28,978 nucleotides of DNA. Source: SKPT01 sp040905445. GTDB taxonomy: Bacteria; Planctomycetota; Phycisphaerae; Phycisphaerales; Phycisphaeraceae. The DNA is taken from assembly GCA_040905445.1 (NCBI GenBank), contig JBBDRN010000030.1:1-28978 (forward strand). The letters are read 5' to 3'. The position numbers were made by a program, and so were the translations under genes. Below the pieces are notes generated by a model. That model did no database searches and was not told the DNA's origin. It worked only from the letters and a program-made list of their open reading frames with translations. Every line of letters starts with the position of its first letter. The stretch's first letter is position 1. Of the stretch, positions 1 to 8,372 are shown one piece after another.

Positions 1-2
1 TC

Positions 3-17
3 GCCCCCTGCGGGGGC
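3..17. repeat. Short GC hairpin at window start
   Basis: GCCCCC and GGGGGC flank a TGC loop, giving a perfect 6-bp stem. No T-tract follows, so it is not a classical intrinsic terminator. It may be the tail of a structure belonging to an upstream gene outside the window. The rest of 18-205 holds no gene that I can support. Confidence 0.35.
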
Positions 18-205
18 TGCAACCAAGCCTCGGCGCGACTGTGTTGGTCGTCCCGGAAATCGCGGATGAACCTTTTTTATGCGCTGACGCGGGTGAGGCG
101 CAGACGGCCGACACCGTGGCGCGACGCCGACGGGCGGTTATCATGACGGCTTCACGATTCAATCGGCCCGCGCGACCGCGGGCGCGAGGCGACGGGAGCT
201 TGGCC

Positions 206-2863
206 ATGAACGCGACAACCAGCCGTGCTATCACCATCGGATTCGTCATCGCCTGCCTCACCGCGCCGGCGTCCGCAGCCATCCAAGACGAGATGGCCCT
301 GGTCAAGCAGCGCGTGGTGACACTGCTGCGCGGCGGCGAGCCGGCCGCCGGCGACCCGGCCGGGGACTCGCGCTACGTCCGCAGCGTGCGCGTCGCTGAT
401 GCGCGCCGCGACCAGTTCATGGACGACGAGCCGATGCGCATCGTCTGGGACGATCCCGACGACCGCGAGGCGCCGGAGCGGATCAATCATTTCGCCGGTC
501 GACTGCGCACGCTGGCCGAGGGTTATCGCACGCCTACCAGCCGCCTCCATGGCTCCGACGCCGTGCGCGAGCGCATCTTTGCAGGCCTGGAGCACCTGCT
601 CGAGCATTTCAATCCCGACACGTCCCGGCCGGGCAACTGGCATCCCTGGCTCATCAGCATCCCGTCCAACGTCGGCGCTATCGCGCTGCTGATGGAGGAC
701 GAGCTGCCCGCGGACCTGCGTCAGGCGCTGGAGACATCGCTGACCCACGAGCTGCAGGAGATGGTCCTCGATGGGGCGAACGCCGCGTCCGAGGCGCGCA
801 ACCACATGTACCTGGCCCTGCTCCAGGGCGACGCCGAGCGCCTCAACCGCGCCGCCGAGCACGCGATTGACGCCGTCACCTACTCCACGGCCGTGGGCGT
901 GCGCGAGGACTACAGCTACCTTTATCACGGCCACATCCCCTACGCGGGCGTCTACGGCGCCGGTTTCGCGCACCGGGCGGCGCAGTTCATGTACCTGTTC
1001 GACGGCACGCGCTGGGCTGCGTCGCCGGCGCAGCGCGAACTCATCGCCAACCTTCTGCTGGAGCACTCGCGCTGGTTCGTGATGGGCCCGCATCTGGACC
1101 TGCATGTGGCAGGCCGGACGTACGCGCGTCAGCGTTCGACCGGCTCGCTCGCCTCGGCGATGGTGCTGATGAGCCGGGTCGCCACCTCGCGCCAGGCGGA
1201 GATGGGCCCGGCCGCGTCCGCGGTGCTGCGCGAAGGCGCCTCGGTCAGCACGGAGCTGGCGGCGATCGCCGACGAGCTGGAGGCCACCGAGCCCAATCCG
1301 CCGCGCGGCTTCCGCTTCTGGTACGCCTCGGAGCTCGGCGCCTATCGCAGCGACGATTACCACGTCGGCTGGCGGCAGTTCTCGACACGCATCCAGGATT
1401 ACGAGCATCTCGAGTTCTTCCGCGTCGGGGGCGAAGGCGGCTGGAACCTGGCCTACGGCTTCACCAACATCCTGCGCGACGGCGAGGAGTGGTACGCCGA
1501 CAACGCGCTGCATCCGGGCATCGACATGAACTACCTGCCCGGCACGACCAGCCGCGTCGATGCCCATCCCGAGGCCGACCCTTGGACCCCCGAAGCCAGC
1601 GGCATCGGCCACAGCCTCAACTACGGCACCGCCGCGCTATCCGGCGGCGCGGGTTGGCGCGAAGGCGGCGTCAGTGGCTTCGTCCTCCAGCCCGTCCACG
1701 GCAACTTCACCGCCCACAAGTCCCTGCACTTTTTCCCGGGCGGCTTCTGGGCGCTGGGCTCGGCCATCACCGTCGACGACGCCGCGTCGCACAACGGTCA
1801 GCCAGTCAACACCACCGTCCTGCAATGGGTGGTCGGCGACAGCGATGCCGCGCTGCAACTGTCCGGCAACCGGCGCGTCGAGCCGGGCCAGGACACCACG
1901 GTGCTCGAAGACGTGCGATGGGCGTGGATCGACAACATCGCCTGCATCTTCGCCGAGCCAACGCGCATCCACGCGCGGTACGTCGACGGCGTCGTACGGC
2001 TGTGGCTGGATCACGGCGTGAACCCTCGCGATGAGGCCTACGCCTACGCCGTGCTGCCGAACGCGTCGCTGGCCGAAGCGCGCGAGTTCGCCGACCAGGC
2101 GACCGTGGCTCCGACCGCCCACCAGCCGCACGTGCACACGGTCCATGACCCGCGCCGCGGCGCCGAAAGCATGATGTTCTTCGCCGCTGGCCGCTCGCAG
2201 GATGTGGAGGTGGACCGGCCGACCGCCGTGTATCGCCGGCGCCACGGCGACGAGATCGCTTTGGCGGTGCAGAACCCGATGCACGACGGCAGCGTGATCG
2301 AGCTGACGATGGATCCGCCGGCTGAAATCGTTCATGCCGACGACGGGATCGCGTTTGGCGCGGCCGACGATACCGGGCGCCAACGCTTCACGATCGACAC
2401 GACGCTCGGCCGCATCTACCGCCTTGGCGGGGGCGAGTTGGGCAGGCAGATCGGGCCCGTGCCGCGCGAGGACCTGGCGGCGTTTCACACGTTCGATGTT
2501 CAGGTCGACAGCAACGCGACGCAGACGATCCTGACGGCGCACATTCCCCTCGAGGCAGTCGAGGCCGGCTACGAACTGACGCTGCACGGATTCAAGGGCC
2601 ACATGCTCCATCGCTTCGACGAGACGGACATCATGGACCGCCCAAGCGAAAACCTGGTCCGGTACCGGTGGGATCGTGCGCTGAACGAGGCGCACGAGCC
2701 GACGCACTCGAGCAACCAGCGCGCCGGCGACTTCCGCCTGATCCTTCGGGCGCCGATGAAGGCGGCGCGGGCGTATTTCACGGTGCCCGCGTTCAATGAC
2801 GAGGGCGAAGTCCAGCCCGATGCCGAGCTGCCGGTGGACGCCGACAATCCCCGCCGGGATTAG
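206..2863 (+). CDS. Polysaccharide lyase family 8 (hyaluronate/chondroitin/xanthan lyase-like), secreted
   Basis: Predicted 885-residue secreted lyase that cleaves acidic polysaccharides by beta-elimination. An N-terminal signal peptide (about residues 1-24, ending APASAA) follows ATG 206, which has a GGGAG ribosome site 8 bases upstream; the frame is open further upstream to 41, but those residues do not look like protein. The alpha-helical domain has NWHPW near residue 150, as in PL8 enzymes. Catalytic residues match the family spacing: N192 in GAN, then DYSYLYH with H241 and Y250 exactly nine residues later in YAGVYG, as His399/Tyr408 in the streptococcal hyaluronate lyase. The beta domain begins with GGWNLAYG...DNALHPGIDMNYLPGTT, the counterpart of the YRLPGTT stretch. 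Length is at the upper end of the usual 700-1000. The exact substrate cannot be read from the sequence. No sulfatase or other saccharide-degrading gene lies next to it. Confidence 0.9.
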   Translation: MNATTSRAITIGFVIACLTAPASAAIQDEMALVKQRVVTLLRGGEPAAGDPAGDSRYVRSVRVADARRDQFMDDEPMRIVWDDPDDREAPERINHFAGRLRTLAEGYRTPTSRLHGSDAVRERIFAGLEHLLEHFNPDTSRPGNWHPWLISIPSNVGAIALLMEDELPADLRQALETSLTHELQEMVLDGANAASEARNHMYLALLQGDAERLNRAAEHAIDAVTYSTAVGVREDYSYLYHGHIPYAGVYGAGFAHRAAQFMYLFDGTRWAASPAQRELIANLLLEHSRWFVMGPHLDLHVAGRTYARQRSTGSLASAMVLMSRVATSRQAEMGPAASAVLREGASVSTELAAIADELEATEPNPPRGFRFWYASELGAYRSDDYHVGWRQFSTRIQDYEHLEFFRVGGEGGWNLAYGFTNILRDGEEWYADNALHPGIDMNYLPGTTSRVDAHPEADPWTPEASGIGHSLNYGTAALSGGAGWREGGVSGFVLQPVHGNFTAHKSLHFFPGGFWALGSAITVDDAASHNGQPVNTTVLQWVVGDSDAALQLSGNRRVEPGQDTTVLEDVRWAWIDNIACIFAEPTRIHARYVDGVVRLWLDHGVNPRDEAYAYAVLPNASLAEAREFADQATVAPTAHQPHVHTVHDPRRGAESMMFFAAGRSQDVEVDRPTAVYRRRHGDEIALAVQNPMHDGSVIELTMDPPAEIVHADDGIAFGAADDTGRQRFTIDTTLGRIYRLGGGELGRQIGPVPREDLAAFHTFDVQVDSNATQTILTAHIPLEAVEAGYELTLHGFKGHMLHRFDETDIMDRPSENLVRYRWDRALNEAHEPTHSSNQRAGDFRLILRAPMKAARAYFTVPAFNDEGEVQPDAELPVDADNPRRD

Positions 2864-2877
2864 GCTCTGGTAAAAGG

Positions 2878-2915
2878 CAGCGTGCTTCTTCCGCACGCTG
2901 AATCTCAACGGATTC
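2878..2915 (+). promoter_or_regulatory. Tandem stem-loops before the membrane-protein pair
   Basis: CAGCGTGC (2878-2885) and GCACGCTG (2893-2900) form a perfect 8-bp stem with a 7-base loop. A second 5-bp stem, GAATC/GATTC (2900-2904 and 2911-2915), ends three bases before the ATG at 2919. No U-tract follows, so an mRNA processing, stability or translation-control element is as likely as a terminator. The gene behind it has no clear ribosome site, which makes control at this spot plausible. This is inference. Confidence 0.35.
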
Positions 2916-2918
2916 CTC

Positions 2919-3833
2919 ATGCTCAAGGCGATCAAGCAGCTCGACGACATCCTGCGTGGCGAAGCGACGCAGCCGGACCTGCTCAAGCAGGGTCGCATCG
3001 ACATCCCCATCAGCGGGCTCCTGCTCGTCATCACCGCCCTCGGCATCTTCTACGGCGCCTGCATGGGGGCCTTCAGTGTCATCCGCACCGGCGGCGGGTT
3101 GTGGATGCAACTCGTCGCCAGCGCCGTCAAGCTCCCCCTCCTCTTCTTCCTGACCCTCCTCGTCACGCTTCCTTCGCTTTACGTCTTCAACGCCCTCGTC
3201 GGGTCACGGCTTTCGTTCGGCTCGGTGCTGCGGCTGCTGATCGCCATGGTCGGCGTGGCCTTGGCGGTCCTCGCCTCGCTCGGCCCGATCGTCGTCTTCT
3301 TCTCGGTCAGCACCACCAGTTACCCGTTCATGATGCTCCTGAACGTCGTCATGGCGGCCGTCGCGGGCTTCCTGGGCCTCGCGTTTCTATTACGCACGCT
3401 GCACCGACTCGTGCGCGTGCAGGGCGAACTCGCCCGCGAAAATGCTGACGCGGCTTCGGACGACAAACGTGAACAACCCGCGGACGCCTCCTCGCCGGCG
3501 GTCGGTCCAGGCGACTCGGACACCCAGATGCAGGCCAAGTTGCCATCGCTCGGCGATGAGCCGGCACGTCCCGGACAAGGCGCAGCCACACCACCCCGGA
3601 CCTTTTCCGGCGCCCTGGAGCGTGACGAGGTGGAAACCGATCGCCGCGCACGCATGGTCTTTCAACTGTGGGTCGTCGTCTTCGCGCTTGTCGGTGCACA
3701 GATGAGCTGGGTCTTGCGACCATTCATCGGCTCACCCGACATGCCGTTCACCTGGTTCCGTGACCGCGAAGGCAACTTCTTTCTCAGAGTGCTCCAGGCC
3801 GTCCGGGAACTGCTCGGCATCACCGGCGGGTGA
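2919..3833 (+). CDS. Conserved multipass membrane protein, first of a paralogous pair
   Basis: 304 residues with about five hydrophobic segments: residues about 30-55, 65-90, 100-125, 130-155 and one near 245-265. A hydrophilic linker of about 75 residues (about 165-240), rich in Asp, Ala and Pro, separates the last segment from the others. The C-terminal segment carries the signature WVLRPFIGSP, followed by PFTWFRDREGNF. The layout (soluble N-terminal helix 'QLDDILRG', then four helices) resembles Yip1-like and planctomycete membrane proteins of unknown role. I do not recognise a biochemical function. It is 55 bases downstream of the lyase and is translationally coupled to its paralogue by a GTGA overlap. 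The long linker is absent from the paralogue. Confidence 0.75.
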   Translation: MLKAIKQLDDILRGEATQPDLLKQGRIDIPISGLLLVITALGIFYGACMGAFSVIRTGGGLWMQLVASAVKLPLLFFLTLLVTLPSLYVFNALVGSRLSFGSVLRLLIAMVGVALAVLASLGPIVVFFSVSTTSYPFMMLLNVVMAAVAGFLGLAFLLRTLHRLVRVQGELARENADAASDDKREQPADASSPAVGPGDSDTQMQAKLPSLGDEPARPGQGAATPPRTFSGALERDEVETDRRARMVFQLWVVVFALVGAQMSWVLRPFIGSPDMPFTWFRDREGNFFLRVLQAVRELLGITGG

Positions 3834-4510
3834 CTATTCACATGCGAGAGCTGCTGATTCGCGCCGATGGGCTGCTCCGGGTCGGTCATCCCGGACATCA
3901 TGCCCCCACCTCCGCCGCGGCGATACTCTCGCTCCTGGCGGTGTTCGGCTTTCTCTACGGCGCCGTCATGGGCAGCTATGGCGGGTTCATCGGCGAGCTG
4001 CGCCTTCTGCAGATGCTCTATTCGGGCATGAAGGTTCCGTTGCTGCTGCTCGTCAGCTTCACGCTGAGCCTGCCGAGTTTCTTCGTCATCAACACGCTGC
4101 TCGGCCTGCGAAGCGACTTCCGTCAAGCCCTGAAGTCTCTGCTGCTGGCGCAGGCGGGCCTGACACTCATCCTCGCCGCCCTCGCCCCCTTCACCGCCTT
4201 CTGGTATCTCAGCTTCTCCTCCTATCCCGCCGCGATCCTCTTTAACGGCGTCATGTTCGCCACCGCCAGCTTCTCCGCCCAACTCATCCTCCGCCGGCTC
4301 TACCGACCGTTAATCCAGCGCAACCCCCGGCATCAAGTCATGCGTTGGCTCTGGCTCGTCACCTATGTGTTCGTCGCGGTTCAGATGGCCTGGGTGCTGC
4401 GCCCGTTCATCGGCTCACCCGGCGCACCGACCCGCCTCCTCCGTGAAGAGGCATGGGGCAACGCCTACATCGAGGTCGTCCGCATCCTCATGCGCCTCGT
4501 CGCGGGCTGA
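3830..4510 (+). CDS. Conserved multipass membrane protein, second of the pair
   Basis: 226 residues and clearly a paralogue of the preceding gene. It has the same order of hydrophobic helices (FGFLYGAVMGSYGG; KVPLLLLVSFTLSLPSFFVIN; LLAQAGLTLILAALAPFTAFW; and others) and the same WVLRPFIGSP signature before the C-terminus, but it lacks the long hydrophilic linker. The start is taken as GTG 3830, which overlaps the upstream stop (GTGA) and suggests translational coupling. ATG 3842 is an alternative that removes four residues; neither has a good ribosome site. The gene ends 22 bases from the stop of the convergent flavoprotein gene. A paired, perhaps heteromeric membrane complex is an inference; function is unknown. 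Confidence 0.75.
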   Translation: MTIHMRELLIRADGLLRVGHPGHHAPTSAAAILSLLAVFGFLYGAVMGSYGGFIGELRLLQMLYSGMKVPLLLLVSFTLSLPSFFVINTLLGLRSDFRQALKSLLLAQAGLTLILAALAPFTAFWYLSFSSYPAAILFNGVMFATASFSAQLILRRLYRPLIQRNPRHQVMRWLWLVTYVFVAVQMAWVLRPFIGSPGAPTRLLREEAWGNAYIEVVRILMRLVAG

Positions 4511-4532
4511 CCTCGGTCATTTCATCGCGCCG

Positions 4533-6161
4533 CTACGGCCGCGGCTCGTAACGTCCCGGACTGATCACGCCGTGGGGGTCGAGCGTCTGCTTGAGTTGCG
4601 CCACGACGTCCCAGAACACGGCCGAGCCTCGACGCAGCCGGTCGGTACCGCTCGGCCCGACCCGGTAGGGCACGTACCCGTGGTCCATGAGCGTCTGGCC
4701 GAGCTCGTCGTAGCAGGCCGCGGCCCGCTGCGCCTCGTCCGACTCGCGCGTGTCGAAGTAAAGGTTGGTCACCGCGATCATCGCCCGCTCGGAGATCATC
4801 GTGAACGTCACCATCGCCTCGAAGCCGTGGCGGGCGTAGATCGGCTCGATGAGGCTCAGCAGCCGGCGGGCGTCGGACCCGGTCATCGGCAGCACGGGCG
4901 AACTCCACATGATGCCGGCATGGGCGTCAAGCGGGTTGGTCACGGGCCCGGGCAGCTCGCCGCGCACGCGCCAGAGCGTGCCGTAAAGCGACTCGCGCGT
5001 CGGCTCACCCTTGAGCAGGCGATAGAGCGGGTCGACCGTGGCCAACTGCTGGCGCAAGCGGGCGCCGGCGCCGAAGCGATCCAGGGCACCGGCCACGCGG
5101 TGCGCCAGGGCGATGCGCCGGTCGTTGATGAAAACAACGCGGTGGGGCTTGAGCGCGCGGCGGACGGCGCGGACCGTGGCGCGCACGATGGCGGGCGTGC
5201 CGGTGACCGTTCCGCACCCGGTCCAGGCGTCGATGCGAAACTCAGCGCACAGCTCGCGGCGCAGCTCGTCGGGCAGGGGCGTGCGACCGGCGGCGCGGTC
5301 CCAGGGATAGCGCGTGCGGGCTGAAAGCAGACGCAGGTCATTGCCGATGTGGATCGCGCTCTGGAGCAGCCCGTTCATGCGCAGCGGCGCGAGGCGCTCG
5401 ATGAGGTCTTCGAGCGCCTCGGCGTCGGGGCTCGAAAAGAAGAAGGCGGAGAATGCCTCGGGCACGGGCGTCAGCCAGAGGCCGATGCGGGTGACGATGC
5501 CGACGTTGGACTGGGCGAACAGGCCGTCAAGCGAAGGTCCGACGCCGTAACGGTAGACGCGGTGGGCGACGGCGTCGTCGTAGTGCCCGTAACCGGTGTT
5601 GAGGACGCGGCCGTCGGCCAGAACGATCTCCATGCCGCAGGCGGTGAGGGTGTGATCGCCGTAGCGCGTGTGCCCGAAGCCGCGGTCGAGGGCGTTGCCG
5701 ACGAGGCTGGCATCCGGCCCGGCGCCGGTGCTGTCCATCCAGAGCTGCGGCGCATGCGTTTGCAGATGCTCCCAGAGCTGCCCTTGGGTGACCCCTGCTT
5801 CGATGACAACGTACCCCAGGCGGCGGTTGAGCTCGACGATGCGGTTCATCCGGCTGAGGTCGAGGATCACCTGCCCGGCCGTCGGGGCCCGGGCGTCGCC
5901 GTAGCCCCAGTTGCAGCCCCGGGAGATGGGATGGAGCGCCAGCCCCCGCTCGCGGGCGAAATCGACGATCCGCTGCACCTGCTCGGTGCTGGCAGGGCGG
6001 ACGACCGCCATCGGCAAAGTGGGAGCCGGCCCGGAGCTGCGTCCGTAGCGTTGGCGCGTCGATTCATCGACGAAAACGTCGTCCGCACCGACGATCGCCC
6101 GGAAGGCAACCCCCGTATCCGGGTTAGGGTTTTCCCCCTTGGCTGGGTCCGGTAATTCCAT
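4533..6161 (-). CDS. FAD-linked oxidase of the vanillyl-alcohol oxidase / 4-cresol dehydrogenase type
   Basis: 542-residue flavoprotein predicted to oxidise a phenolic or other alcohol-like substrate. The N-terminal FAD-binding (PCMH-type) domain shows HPISRGCNWGYGD (about residues 77-90), the pyrophosphate loop, then VILDLSRMNRI and GVTQGQLW. GNALDRGFGHTRYGDH and LFAQSNVGIVTRIGLWLTPVPE match the vanillyl-alcohol oxidase subgroup closely. The C-terminal cap ends with DPHGVISPGRY, the usual terminus. ATG 6161 is preferred because AGAGG lies about 10 bases upstream; a GTG at 6203 would add 14 residues but has no ribosome site. No signal peptide is evident, so it is probably cytoplasmic. A partner cytochrome, as in the 4-cresol enzyme, is not encoded nearby, so oxygen or another acceptor may be used. 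The substrate is unknown. Confidence 0.88.
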   Translation of the reverse strand: MELPDPAKGENPNPDTGVAFRAIVGADDVFVDESTRQRYGRSSGPAPTLPMAVVRPASTEQVQRIVDFARERGLALHPISRGCNWGYGDARAPTAGQVILDLSRMNRIVELNRRLGYVVIEAGVTQGQLWEHLQTHAPQLWMDSTGAGPDASLVGNALDRGFGHTRYGDHTLTACGMEIVLADGRVLNTGYGHYDDAVAHRVYRYGVGPSLDGLFAQSNVGIVTRIGLWLTPVPEAFSAFFFSSPDAEALEDLIERLAPLRMNGLLQSAIHIGNDLRLLSARTRYPWDRAAGRTPLPDELRRELCAEFRIDAWTGCGTVTGTPAIVRATVRAVRRALKPHRVVFINDRRIALAHRVAGALDRFGAGARLRQQLATVDPLYRLLKGEPTRESLYGTLWRVRGELPGPVTNPLDAHAGIMWSSPVLPMTGSDARRLLSLIEPIYARHGFEAMVTFTMISERAMIAVTNLYFDTRESDEAQRAAACYDELGQTLMDHGYVPYRVGPSGTDRLRRGSAVFWDVVAQLKQTLDPHGVISPGRYEPRP

Positions 6162-6180
6162 TAGAGTACTGCCTCTGTTG

Positions 6181-6197
6181 GCCACCGGTCTGGTGGC
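6181..6197. repeat. Inverted repeat in the leader of the flavoprotein gene
   Basis: GCCACC and GGTGGC (6-bp arms) flank GGTCT. The site lies 20-36 bases upstream of the flavoprotein start, where an operator or an mRNA hairpin would sit. It is short and could be chance in GC-rich DNA. Confidence 0.25.
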
Positions 6198-6382
6198 TGG
6201 CACGCCGTGAGGGAGAAGGGATCAACGGCGAAAAACGTGGGGGAGTGGGTTCTGTCAGCCCACCCGTCGCGGGCGGCGGATGCTTGTTGCGCTCGGATTA
6301 TGCGGGAGTTGCGCGCCTGGTGGTCTCGCCGGCAAGCGTCTGCGCCTCCAAAGGCCTGATGAATCGTCAGTCAGCCGGTATC

Positions 6383-6437
6383 GGCGTGCGGCTGAGCCGC
6401 GCCCAACCCGACCCCGGCCAGGTACTCCTCAAGGAGG
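6383..6437 (+). promoter_or_regulatory. Leader hairpin and very strong ribosome site of the acyltransferase gene
   Basis: GGC-GT-GCGGC, loop TGA, GCCGCGCC (6383-6403) forms an 8-bp stem with a 2-base bulge. It is followed by AAGGAGG (6431-6437), the most complete Shine-Dalgarno in the window, nine bases before ATG 6447. CCTC (6427-6430) just upstream can pair with GAGG inside the site. The rest of the 243-bp divergent spacer (6204-6446) holds no gene, and I could not pick a convincing -35/-10 pair in it. Confidence 0.45.
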
Positions 6438-6446
6438 GTTAACCTC

Positions 6447-7229
6447 ATGTCTGTCATCGGCACCCCTCGGGCGGGAAGGATCCCGGCCGACTGCCCGCCC
6501 GATCGCGACGAAACCGTGATCCACGTCCCCCGGCGACTTTCCGAAGTCATCGACGCCTGGCGCCTGGTCTATCAACGGTACGTGGCCGCAGGCATCATCC
6601 GTTCGCACCCCTATCAAATTCATACCGCCAGACAGGCCATCGGGCCCGGGACCACCGTCGTGGCCGACTATCAGCGGCTGCGCATGCGCCGCACGGTCAG
6701 TTGCTACCTCGACACCGACGATGGGCTCCCGCTGGACAGTGTCTACGCCTCCACGCTCGATGGCGCCCGCGCCCGCGGCGAGCGCCTGGGTGAAATCGGC
6801 TTGCTCGCCGAGCGGCCCGATATGGCGGGCGAGGCGACGCAGATCCAGGACCTCGTCGCCTTCATGCGCTATCCCATCTATGCCCTCTATCACCAGGGGG
6901 TCGACCGGGTCGTCATCGGCGTTCATCCGCGCCACGCTGGATTCTACCAACGTCTGCTCGGCTTCGAGGTCGCGGCGCCGGTCCAGCACTACGCCCGGCT
7001 GCAGGATCGACCGGTCGTGCTGCTGAGCTTCGACCCCACCCGGCTGGAGGAGACCGACCGGGCGCCGCGAGGCCTGCGCTACTGGCGCGACCATCCACTG
7101 GGGCCGGGCGTCTTCGTCCACCGCTGCCGGTTCACGCCCGCGGCCGTGGCGTCGAGCGATCTGGCGGGCTACCAGCGCTGGCTGAAGGCCGGCGAGTTCG
7201 CCACCATGCCCCGGGCGCGGACCGGATGA
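6447..7229 (+). CDS. FeeM-like N-acyl amino acid synthase (GNAT fold)
   Basis: 260 residues resembling the FeeM/autoinducer-synthase branch of acyltransferases, which join a long-chain acyl group from acyl-carrier protein to an amino acid such as tyrosine. Family landmarks are WRLVYQRYVAAGII near residue 32, the strand with RRTVSCYLD and GLPLDSVY near residues 85-100, GERLGEIGLLA near 112, and a helix ending YHQGVDRVVIGVHPRHAGFYQRLLGFE (about 148-178), the GNAT acyl-donor region. ATG 6447 has an excellent ribosome site. The methyltransferase gene follows 96 bases later on the same strand, with a 6-bp stem (GCATGG/CCATGC, 7277-7294) between them. A product such as an N-acyl amino acid signal or lipid is inference. 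PEP-CTERM-associated acyltransferases are related, and a PEP-CTERM protein is encoded elsewhere in this window. Confidence 0.72.
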   Translation: MSVIGTPRAGRIPADCPPDRDETVIHVPRRLSEVIDAWRLVYQRYVAAGIIRSHPYQIHTARQAIGPGTTVVADYQRLRMRRTVSCYLDTDDGLPLDSVYASTLDGARARGERLGEIGLLAERPDMAGEATQIQDLVAFMRYPIYALYHQGVDRVVIGVHPRHAGFYQRLLGFEVAAPVQHYARLQDRPVVLLSFDPTRLEETDRAPRGLRYWRDHPLGPGVFVHRCRFTPAAVASSDLAGYQRWLKAGEFATMPRARTG

Positions 7230-7325
7230 CGAAATCCAGGGCCTAGCTCGCTTGGCGTTGGGCCACTTGAACTGCGGCATGGGCACCGCCATGCGGGCCC
7301 GCGCCACGCAACCACGAGGTGCAGC

Positions 7326-8216
7326 ATGAGACAGGCATGGACATTGGGACGGATCTGGATGACGGAGAAGCTCAGCCCGCGCCGGCCGGCGACGCGCGTG
7401 CCCGAACCGGCGATGGTGATGGACGAGGCCGACCAGGTCGACGAGTACCTGGCCGCCGGCGTGGACGACGGCGCGATGACGGCCACCCACCTGTTGCACT
7501 CAGCCCATGCCGCGGCGCTGATCCGCCCGGGCGACCGGGTCCTGGATCTTGGTTGCGGACCGGGCACGCAGTTGATTCAGCTTGCCGAGTTGTGCCCTGA
7601 CGCCGAGTTCGTCGGCGTCGACCTTTCGCCGCGGATGTTGGCGCTGGCCGAGGCGAACGCGGCGGCAAGCGGCACGACCAACGTCCGCTGGCGTCAAGCC
7701 GACATCACCGCGCTCGACGCGTTCGACGACTCAAGTTTTGGGGTGATCACTTCGTCCATGACGCTGCATCATCTGCCGACCATGGCGGACCTGCGCCGCT
7801 GCCTCGAGCAGGTCCACCGCCTGCTGGACGCCGATGGGCGCGTCTATCTGGCGGACTTCGCCCGCCTGCGCTCGGTCGCCGCGATGCGCGCGCTGTCGCG
7901 GATGCGGGCGGACCATCAGCCGACCCTGTTCACGCGCGACTACTTCAACTCGCTGCGCGCGGCCTTCTCGGCACGACAGTGGCATGAGGCGGCGGAAGCG
8001 TCCGGACTGCTCGAGCGCGACGATGTGCGCCTGGACGTGACGCAACCCATCGGGCTGATGCAGGTGCTGCGAAGTGAAGCGGCAGACCCGATCGACGCCC
8101 AACTGGCTGCGCGGCTCGAGGCGCGGCAGGCGGTTCTGGGAGCCCGTGCCCGCGAAGACCTGGCGGCCCTCACCCAGTTGTTCGACCGAGGCGGCCTGCG
8201 CCCCATCCTCTCGTAG
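7326..8216 (+). CDS. Class I SAM-dependent methyltransferase
   Basis: 296 residues with the complete Rossmann motifs of small-molecule methyltransferases. Motif I is VLDLGCGPGT at about residues 73-82; the acidic end of strand 2 is FVGVDLS near 97; motif II is ADITAL near 125; SFGVITSSMTLHHLP (about 137-151) is motif IV, and its HH resembles ubiquinone/menaquinone and sterol-type enzymes. LLDADGRVYLADF is the motif VI strand. The C-terminal third has RDYFNSLRAAF and probably forms the substrate lid. ATG 7326 is preceded by GAGGTG. Placement behind the FeeM-like gene suggests that it could O-methylate the acyl-amino acid product, but the acceptor is not visible in the sequence. Confidence 0.85.
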   Translation: MRQAWTLGRIWMTEKLSPRRPATRVPEPAMVMDEADQVDEYLAAGVDDGAMTATHLLHSAHAAALIRPGDRVLDLGCGPGTQLIQLAELCPDAEFVGVDLSPRMLALAEANAAASGTTNVRWRQADITALDAFDDSSFGVITSSMTLHHLPTMADLRRCLEQVHRLLDADGRVYLADFARLRSVAAMRALSRMRADHQPTLFTRDYFNSLRAAFSARQWHEAAEASGLLERDDVRLDVTQPIGLMQVLRSEAADPIDAQLAARLEARQAVLGARAREDLAALTQLFDRGGLRPILS

Positions 8217-8313
8217 CGTGACCGCGACGGCGACGTGGCCGCAGCATCCATCGGCCGGATCCATCCGCGGATAGTCCCAGAGCTTTGGCTCCTCGACGCT
8301 GGATCGCGATGGC

Positions 8314-8339
8314 TTGACCAACCTTCGCACGGTTATACT
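8314..8339 (+). promoter_or_regulatory. Possible promoter of the ceramidase-like gene
   Basis: TATACT (8334-8339) is a good -10 element about 34 bases before the GTG start at 8373. TTGACC (8314-8319) is a good -35, but the spacer is only 14 bases. The -10 alone is persuasive; the pair is not ideal. The position fits the chosen start and its GGAGG ribosome site at 8360-8364. Confidence 0.35.
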
Positions 8340-8372
8340 CTCGATCACATTCCAGCCACGGAGGATCGCGAC

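Noticed and set aside
8235..8372. N-terminal extension of the ceramidase-like gene from GTG 8235
   Set aside because: A -10 element and a GGAGG ribosome site lie within this stretch just before GTG 8373, and the extra residues match nothing in the family.
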